64,000 bases of DNA, taken from assembly GCA_015059905.1 (NCBI GenBank), contig SUZN01000008.1:1-64000 (forward strand). Direction: 5' to 3'. Below the pieces are notes generated by a model. That model saw only the letters and a program-made list of their open reading frames with translations, ran no database searches and was not told where the DNA came from. The translations under genes and the position numbers were made by a program. The DNA comes from Rikenellaceae bacterium. GTDB lineage: Bacteria > Bacteroidota > Bacteroidia > Bacteroidales > Rikenellaceae. This document shows, piece after piece, positions 58,799-64,000 of this stretch. Numbering within the stretch: position 1 is the first letter of the stretch; each line of letters begins with the position of its first letter.

Positions 58799-60092
58799 AC
58801 TCTGTTGTATGGCTTCCCTCCTCGGTCTGGCGGCTGACACTCAAAATCATACCCAGACCCATAGCCGTGAAGAGCAGTGACGAGCCACCGCGCGAAATCA
58901 TCGGCAGAGTCTGTCCCGTCTCGGGGAAGATGTTTACCGTCACCATAATATGCAGCAGCGCCTGACCCGTAATCATCAGCGCCATACCCAGCGCCAGCAT
59001 CGAGGGGAACTTCTTCGGGCAGCGGTCAAAAATATCTATCGCGCGGAAAAAGACCCACAGATAGAGGGCTATGAGTATCATCGAGAGTACAAAACCATAC
59101 TCCTCAACAAAGAAGGCGTAGGCGTAGTCGCTCTCGGGGTGTGTCATCTCCACACGCACAGCGCTCTGACCCGCGCCACGTCCCATAATGCCGCCATTGT
59201 GGATGGCAATCATCGAGCGCTCGGTGTCGGTCAAGTCCTTCGCCAGCACCTCGGTTCTATCCTCTGTCCAGAGCATCCACCAGGTCGAGAAACGACCCTC
59301 GGCTGTGGAGCTACGACCCAACCCCAACATCATAAGCAGCATAAAGCCCACCGCCGCCCAGCCGATGATGCGGAAGAGTTCCGACCACCGCGCACGCCCT
59401 ATGTAGAGCATCACGAGCGACAACGCACCCACCAGCAGAGCCGATGAGGTGTGGGCAGGGACAATCACCGCGCACGCCAGGATGATAGGGAAGAAGATAG
59501 GCAGCGCACCCTCCTTGATGATGCGCCACTGCTTGGGACGACGCCACCGCCAGAAGAACATCGAGGGCACGATGCGCAGTGTGCGGATGACAGCTTGAGA
59601 GTCGGCAAGCACACGCGCCAGATACATTATAATACCCACCTTGAGCATCTCCGAAGGCTGGAACTGAAAGCCCATAATATTTATCCAACGTGCAGCGTCA
59701 TTGGTCTTTACACCTATAAAATGTGCCGCCAGCGTCAAGCCCACCGAGAGCCAGAAGAATGGCTTGGCTATGCGGCGATAGAAACTGCTGTTGATGCGGT
59801 GGCAGATGAAAATCACCAGCACACACCCCACCAGCAGGATAATCTGCTTACGCAGGAAGGCGGTTGTTGAGGAGTCAGAGCCTGGCATATATGCCATCTT
59901 GGCGGTAGAGGAATATACCACCAGCAACGAGATGACCATCAGCGCGATGATAATCACCCACAACACCCTGTCGCCACCAAACAGACGCTTCAGACCCTCG
60001 AACATACCCCCCTGCTGGGGCTGCATATCGTAGCGCACAGCAACATCGTCGGTTGCGGTGTTAGTTTCGTTCGTATTTACTGACTCTGACAT
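58797..60092 (-). CDS. ftsW: peptidoglycan glycosyltransferase FtsW (SEDS)
   Basis: 431 residues with an N-terminal cytoplasmic extension of about 40 and about ten membrane segments. SEDS hallmarks: ARWINIMGFQFQPSEMLKVGIIMYLA, GAGQSAVR, and the C-terminal FPETGQTLPMISRGGSSLL. It polymerises septal peptidoglycan with its partner PBP. It follows murD by 34 bases; the composite repeat abuts its 3' end and the usual murG/murC do not follow. Confidence 0.94.
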   Translation of the reverse strand: MSESVNTNETNTATDDVAVRYDMQPQQGGMFEGLKRLFGGDRVLWVIIIALMVISLLVVYSSTAKMAYMPGSDSSTTAFLRKQIILLVGCVLVIFICHRINSSFYRRIAKPFFWLSVGLTLAAHFIGVKTNDAARWINIMGFQFQPSEMLKVGIIMYLARVLADSQAVIRTLRIVPSMFFWRWRRPKQWRIIKEGALPIFFPIILACAVIVPAHTSSALLVGALSLVMLYIGRARWSELFRIIGWAAVGFMLLMMLGLGRSSTAEGRFSTWWMLWTEDRTEVLAKDLTDTERSMIAIHNGGIMGRGAGQSAVRVEMTHPESDYAYAFFVEEYGFVLSMILIALYLWVFFRAIDIFDRCPKKFPSMLALGMALMITGQALLHIMVTVNIFPETGQTLPMISRGGSSLLFTAMGLGMILSVSRQTEEGSHTTE

Positions 60093-60126
60093 TATTTTTT
60101 CGCTCTTTTATCTTTCAGTTTTCATC

Positions 60127-61485
60127 TTAAAGCACATTCTCCTTCACCCACTGCTTGAAGAGCTCGCCGCGCTGCTCGTAGTTTTTGAAGAGGTCGAAGC
60201 TGGCACAAGCGGGCGAGAGCAACACCACATCACCCTCCACCGCCGCAGCGCGTGCCGCACGCATAGCCTCATCGAGCGATGAACAGCTGATAACCTGGGG
60301 CACAACGTCGGTGAACTCGCGCACCAACTTCTCGTTATCCAGACCCATACACACCAAGCACTTGACCTTCTTGCGTGCAAATTCCTTCAGCGGTGAGTAG
60401 TCATTACCCTTGTCTGTGCCGCCCGCAATCCACACCGTAGGGCGTGTCATACTCTCCAACGCGTACCACACCGAATCGACATTGGTAGCCTTCGAGTCAT
60501 TTATCCACTTCACGCCATCCTTCTCGCCCGCAGGCTCGAGACGATGCTCCACAGGGCAAAAGTCGTAGATTGACCGCGCCACCTGCTCCGCCTCAACACC
60601 TGCCGCCAGCGTAGCCAGAGCCGCCGCCATAGCGTTATAGGCGTTGTGCAAGCCTGCAATCTGCATCTTGCGACAATCAATCGTCACACTCTTTTTACCC
60701 ACCGTAGCGGTAAACTCCTCGCCATCGTAGAAGGCATCACCCGCTCCACTCGCCACAGCCGCTCGGGCAGCAAATGGAAGCTGACGCATACGCAGTGAGT
60801 GCTTGTCGGAGGAGAGCTCCGCAGCAATCACCTCGTCGTCGGCAGAGTAGATGAAGTAGTTGAGCGAGTGCTGGTTGCGTATGATGCGCATCTTCGAATC
60901 AACATAGTTCTGGAAGCAGTAGCCATAGCGGTCGAGGTGGTCGGGCGTGATATTCATCAAAACAGCCACATCGGCGCGGAAATCGTACATTCCGTCAAGC
61001 TGGAACGAGCTCAGCTCCAGCACATACCAATCTGCCTGACAGGTTGCCACCTGATAAGCGAAACTCTCGCCTATGTTGCCACCCAGCGCCACATTCATCC
61101 CCGCATCACGCATAATCTTATAGATGAGCGATGTTGTGGTGGTCTTGCCGTTGGAGCCTGTGATGCAGATGGTGCGCGCCTTGCCCATATAGCGTGCCGC
61201 GAACTCCATCTCCGAAATGATTGGCGTACCCTGCTCACGCAGAGCCTGCACCACAGCCGCCTTCTCGGGTATGCCTGGCGACTTGATGACCTCGTCTGCC
61301 AAAAGTATGCGCTCCATCGTGTGCTGACCCTGCTCCCACTCTATGCCCCACTCGTTGAGCACAGTGGCATATCGCTCCGCCACCTTGCCCGCATCCGTGA
61401 GAAATACATCGAAGCCCTGTTTCTTCGCCAGCACAGCCGAGCCGTAACCGCTGATACCACCGCCTAATACTACTATCTTTTTCAT
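60127..61485 (-). CDS. murD: UDP-N-acetylmuramoylalanine-D-glutamate ligase
   Basis: 452 residues. Mur ligase: N-terminal VVLGGGISGYGSAVLAKK, ATP loop ITGSNGKTTTTSLI, MNITPDHLDRYG, AGLHNAYNAMAA, and the C-terminal GVKWINDSKATNVDS and IAGGTDKG. It adds D-glutamate to UDP-MurNAc-L-Ala. It starts 4 bases after the mraY stop. Confidence 0.96.
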   Translation of the reverse strand: MKKIVVLGGGISGYGSAVLAKKQGFDVFLTDAGKVAERYATVLNEWGIEWEQGQHTMERILLADEVIKSPGIPEKAAVVQALREQGTPIISEMEFAARYMGKARTICITGSNGKTTTTSLIYKIMRDAGMNVALGGNIGESFAYQVATCQADWYVLELSSFQLDGMYDFRADVAVLMNITPDHLDRYGYCFQNYVDSKMRIIRNQHSLNYFIYSADDEVIAAELSSDKHSLRMRQLPFAARAAVASGAGDAFYDGEEFTATVGKKSVTIDCRKMQIAGLHNAYNAMAAALATLAAGVEAEQVARSIYDFCPVEHRLEPAGEKDGVKWINDSKATNVDSVWYALESMTRPTVWIAGGTDKGNDYSPLKEFARKKVKCLVCMGLDNEKLVREFTDVVPQVISCSSLDEAMRAARAAAVEGDVVLLSPACASFDLFKNYEQRGELFKQWVKENVL

Positions 61486-61489
61486 AATT

Positions 61490-62734
61490 TTATCTCATTT
61501 TTAACGTCACCAAAGTAAACGCGCAAAGCAGCATCGACACAATGAAGAAACGCATCACAATCTTGGTCTCGAAGATGCCCTTCTTCTGGTAGTGGTGATG
61601 CAGAGGCGACATCAGAAGGATGCGCTTGCCCTCGCCATATTTTCGCTTGGTATATTTGAAATAACTAACCTGCACCATCACCGACACAGCCTCCGCCAGG
61701 AACAAACCACACATCAAAGGCAGCAGCAGCTCCTTGCGGATGCAGAGGGCAAAGACAGCTATGATACCGCCAATGGAGAGCGAGCCCGTGTCGCCCATAA
61801 AAATCTGCGCTGGGAAGGAGTTGTACCACAAAAAGCCCATCAGCGCACCGCACATAGCTGCCGCAAAGACAACCAGCTCCGCCGACTCGGGGATGAACAT
61901 AATATTCAGATAATCAGCGTAGATGATATGTCCCGACAGATACGCCAGCGCACCCAGCGTGATGATTATCGGCACCGACACCATCGAGAGTAGTCCGTCC
62001 AGTCCGTCGGTGAGGTTTGCACCGTTCGACACCGCCGTAACGACAAATATTGCCACGCCGATGTAGAGCAGCCACGTCAATATATCCACGCCACCCACCA
62101 GCCAGCCGTAGTCGAACTCGTTGTTTTTGATGAAGGGGATGGTGGTCTTGGTGGTCTTTTGAGGTGTGGGGCTCATCACCGTGCGCTGGGTCTGTGTGAC
62201 GATGGTCTGACCCTCCTCGTCGAGATAGACGGTCTCGGTGGGCGATGCCACCTTCTCGCGGATGACAACCTCCTGCGAGAAACACATCACGATGCCGACA
62301 ATGATACCCAGACCTACCTGACCCACAATCTTGAACTTACCCTTCAGACCATCCTTGTTGTGGCGGAAGGTCTTGATGTAGTCATCCAGAAAACCGAGCG
62401 TACCGAGCCACAGCGTGGAGATTATCATCAACTGAACATAGATATTATCGAGTCTGCCCACCAAAAGGATAGGCACCAGCACAGCCATCAGGATGATCAG
62501 TCCGCCCATCGTGGGTGTGCCCTTCTTCGAGAGCTGACCCTCGAGTCCGAGGTCGCGTATCTCCTCGCCAATCTGGTGGCGCTGCAGGAAACGGATAATC
62601 GAGCGACCAAAGAAGATGGTAATCAGCAGCGCAAGGATGATTGCCGCCGCCGAGCGGAATGAGATATATTGGAACATACCCGCACCAGGCAGGTCATAAC
62701 GTTCGTCCAACAGACGAAAAAGTGAATAAAGCAT
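61490..62734 (-). CDS. mraY: phospho-N-acetylmuramoyl-pentapeptide transferase
   Basis: 414 residues, ten membrane segments. MraY signatures: KKGTPTMGGLII, LDDYIKTF, NGANLTDGLDGLL, and FMGDTGSL, with LMSPLHHHYQKKG near the end. It makes lipid I on undecaprenyl phosphate, linking it to uppS. A loop of about 50 residues (TETVYLDEEGQTIVT) between segments is longer than in E. coli, as is usual in Bacteroidetes. It begins 3 bases after the murE stop. Confidence 0.96.
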   Translation of the reverse strand: MLYSLFRLLDERYDLPGAGMFQYISFRSAAAIILALLITIFFGRSIIRFLQRHQIGEEIRDLGLEGQLSKKGTPTMGGLIILMAVLVPILLVGRLDNIYVQLMIISTLWLGTLGFLDDYIKTFRHNKDGLKGKFKIVGQVGLGIIVGIVMCFSQEVVIREKVASPTETVYLDEEGQTIVTQTQRTVMSPTPQKTTKTTIPFIKNNEFDYGWLVGGVDILTWLLYIGVAIFVVTAVSNGANLTDGLDGLLSMVSVPIIITLGALAYLSGHIIYADYLNIMFIPESAELVVFAAAMCGALMGFLWYNSFPAQIFMGDTGSLSIGGIIAVFALCIRKELLLPLMCGLFLAEAVSVMVQVSYFKYTKRKYGEGKRILLMSPLHHHYQKKGIFETKIVMRFFIVSMLLCAFTLVTLKMR

Positions 62735-62737
62735 ATC

Positions 62738-64000
62738 CTAATTTTGAATTTTTAATTTTGAATTTTGAATTCCCATTGCATCTCGCAGCACCTCTCTGTC
62801 GTCGAAGTGACGGCGCTCGGTGCCGATAATCTGGTAGGTCTCGTGACCCTTGCCTGCGGCGAGGATAATATCGCCCTCACGAGCCAGCATAACAGCCGTA
62901 CGCAGAGCCTGCTCGCGGTCGCTGATACGCAGCGTGCGTGCGCCCGCCACCGCACCCGCCTCGATATGGTCGAGGATTGTCTCGGGGTTTTCGGTGCGTG
63001 GGTTGTCGGAGGTGAAGATGGCGATGTCCGCCTCACGCGAGGCTATGCGACCCATCTCGGGGCGCTTGGTTACATCCCTGTCGCCACCGCAGCCGCACAC
63101 AACGATAAGCTGCTGACCCTCGCGGCGTATCTCATTGATTGTAGCTATCACATTCTCCAGCGCATCGGGCGTGTGGGCATAATCGACGATTGCCACCTTG
63201 CCATCGGTCGAGCGCAGAGGCTCAAACCTGCCGTTCACCTTTCGCAGTGCGCTCATAGCCTGCAACACCTCGTCACGGTCGGCACCCAACAACATTGCCG
63301 CGCCATATACCGCCAGAAGATTATAGGCGTTGAAGCGACCCAGCAGCTGTACCCACACCTCACGGTCGCACACATCGAGCAGCATACCGTCAAACAACAT
63401 CTCCAGCACCTTGCAGCGGTAGTCCGCCATTGAGCGCAGCGAGTAACGGCTCACCTGCGCCACCGTGTTCTGCACCATTACCTCGCCATTGCGGTCGTCG
63501 ATGTTGGTCAGAGCAAATGCCTGCTTGGGCAGCGCATCGAAGAAGAGACGCTTCGCCTTGATATACTCGGCAAAGGTACCGTGATAGTCCAGATGGTCGT
63601 GCGTGAGGTTTGTAAAGATACCGCCACGAAAGCGCAAGCCTCGGATGCGCTCCTGCACCACCGAGTGCGATGACACCTCCATAAAGCAGTAGTCGCAGCC
63701 CTCGTCCACCATCTCGCGCAGCATAGCGTTGAGGCGTATCGTGTCGGGGGTTGTGTGGGTCGAGGTGACCTCGCGAGAGGCTATGCGGTAGATGACCGTA
63801 GAGATAAGTCCCGCCTTGTGACCCATCATCGTGTAGAGGTCGTAGAGCAGTGTCGCCACCGTAGTCTTGCCGTTGGTGCCTGTGACGCCCACCAGCTCAA
63901 GCTCCTCGGAGGGGTAGTCGTAGAAGGCGGCTGCCATATCTGCCATAGCCTTGTTGCTATCCTCCACAACGACGTAGCTCACGCCCTCTGCCAACGCCTC
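62738..64000 (-). CDS. murE: UDP-N-acetylmuramoyl-tripeptide synthetase MurE, N-terminus cut by the window end
   Basis: At least 420 residues are visible; the frame continues past 64000, so the N-terminal 60 or so residues are missing. Mur ligase motifs: GVTGTNGKTTVATLL, FTNLTHDHLDYHGT, FNAYNLLAVYGA and VDYAHTPDALENVI. The C-terminal DNPRTENPE fits the DNPR motif of enzymes that add meso-diaminopimelate. The last residues (QNSKLKIQN) are encoded by an AT-rich TTCAAAA repeat. First of the murE-mraY-murD-ftsW run. Confidence 0.95.
   Translation of the reverse strand, partial: EALAEGVSYVVVEDSNKAMADMAAAFYDYPSEELELVGVTGTNGKTTVATLLYDLYTMMGHKAGLISTVIYRIASREVTSTHTTPDTIRLNAMLREMVDEGCDYCFMEVSSHSVVQERIRGLRFRGGIFTNLTHDHLDYHGTFAEYIKAKRLFFDALPKQAFALTNIDDRNGEVMVQNTVAQVSRYSLRSMADYRCKVLEMLFDGMLLDVCDREVWVQLLGRFNAYNLLAVYGAAMLLGADRDEVLQAMSALRKVNGRFEPLRSTDGKVAIVDYAHTPDALENVIATINEIRREGQQLIVVCGCGGDRDVTKRPEMGRIASREADIAIFTSDNPRTENPETILDHIEAGAVAGARTLRISDREQALRTAVMLAREGDIILAAGKGHETYQIIGTERRHFDDREVLRDAMGIQNSKLKIQN

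Overview
The window comes from a member of the Bacteroidales, most likely Alistipes or another Rikenellaceae. Four things point there. The first 122 bases are the 5' end of a 16S rRNA gene (minus strand) that resembles Alistipes 16S as I remember it. Almost every readable promoter has the Bacteroidetes form TTTG-N19..21-TAnnTTTG, and Shine-Dalgarno sites are absent. Gene content and order are typical of the order: uppS-bamA-skp-skp, archaeal-type ProRS, Sb-PDE and DUF4465 proteins, GH127. Most genes are moderately GC-rich; a few islands (about 22.6-23.8 kb and 34.6-38.4 kb) are clearly AT-richer.

Layout. 0-0.6 kb: rrn 5' end with two tandem promoters. 0.7-3.2 kb: secreted ADP-ribosylglycohydrolase-like protein, lspA, tRNA-Leu(CAG). 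3.3-5.5 kb: cca and pdxJ (minus). 5.5-11 kb: nadK, uppS, bamA and two skp genes (envelope assembly). 11.2-14.4 kb: radical SAM protein, YitT protein, M28 peptidase. 14.5-17.9 kb (minus): pth, L25, an outer-membrane barrel, galE. 18.3-22.5 kb: porin-like barrel, CBM9-like protein, sugar-kinase-like phosphotransferase, prfA. 22.6-23.8 kb: AT-rich membrane protein with TIR-like and DUF4062-like domains, a candidate defence gene. 23.9-32.2 kb: xseAB, zinc-ribbon methyltransferase, RelA-like RSH, GNAT, YihY, DUF2520, KdsC-like phosphatase, YbaK deacylase. 32.2-34.5 kb (minus): NatAB-type ABC exporter.

34.6-41.6 kb is the most unusual part. Five head-to-tail genes for small secreted proteins share an almost constant signal peptide and an almost constant basic C-terminal tail around highly divergent middles; two of the five have identical middles. 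The array sits between a broken copy of a lipoprotein gene start and an intact DUF4465 lipoprotein gene. A relative with two copies of the family motif lies nearby on the minus strand and is followed by a 103-bp palindromic element like the one after the barrel gene at 16.1 kb. Both elements have integron attC-like ends. A candidate structured ncRNA with its own promoter and U-tract lies at 41.97-42.13 kb.

42.3-64 kb is almost all minus strand: threonine-aldolase-like enzyme, proS, FadL-type porin, low-complexity lipoprotein, a carbohydrate-active cluster (GH127, a TIM-barrel glycosidase-like protein, two esterases), leuS, an S4-domain protein, then ftsW-murD-mraY-murE of the dcw cluster, with murE cut by the window end.

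Intergenic DNA is rich in repeats: AT-rich 'TTTTGAA' tracts that in three cases supply the -33 element of a promoter, three copies of a composite element with a perfectly covarying 14-bp stem, heptameric purine tracts, and short GTCATT hairpins. No CRISPR array, integrase, transposase or prophage genes were seen.
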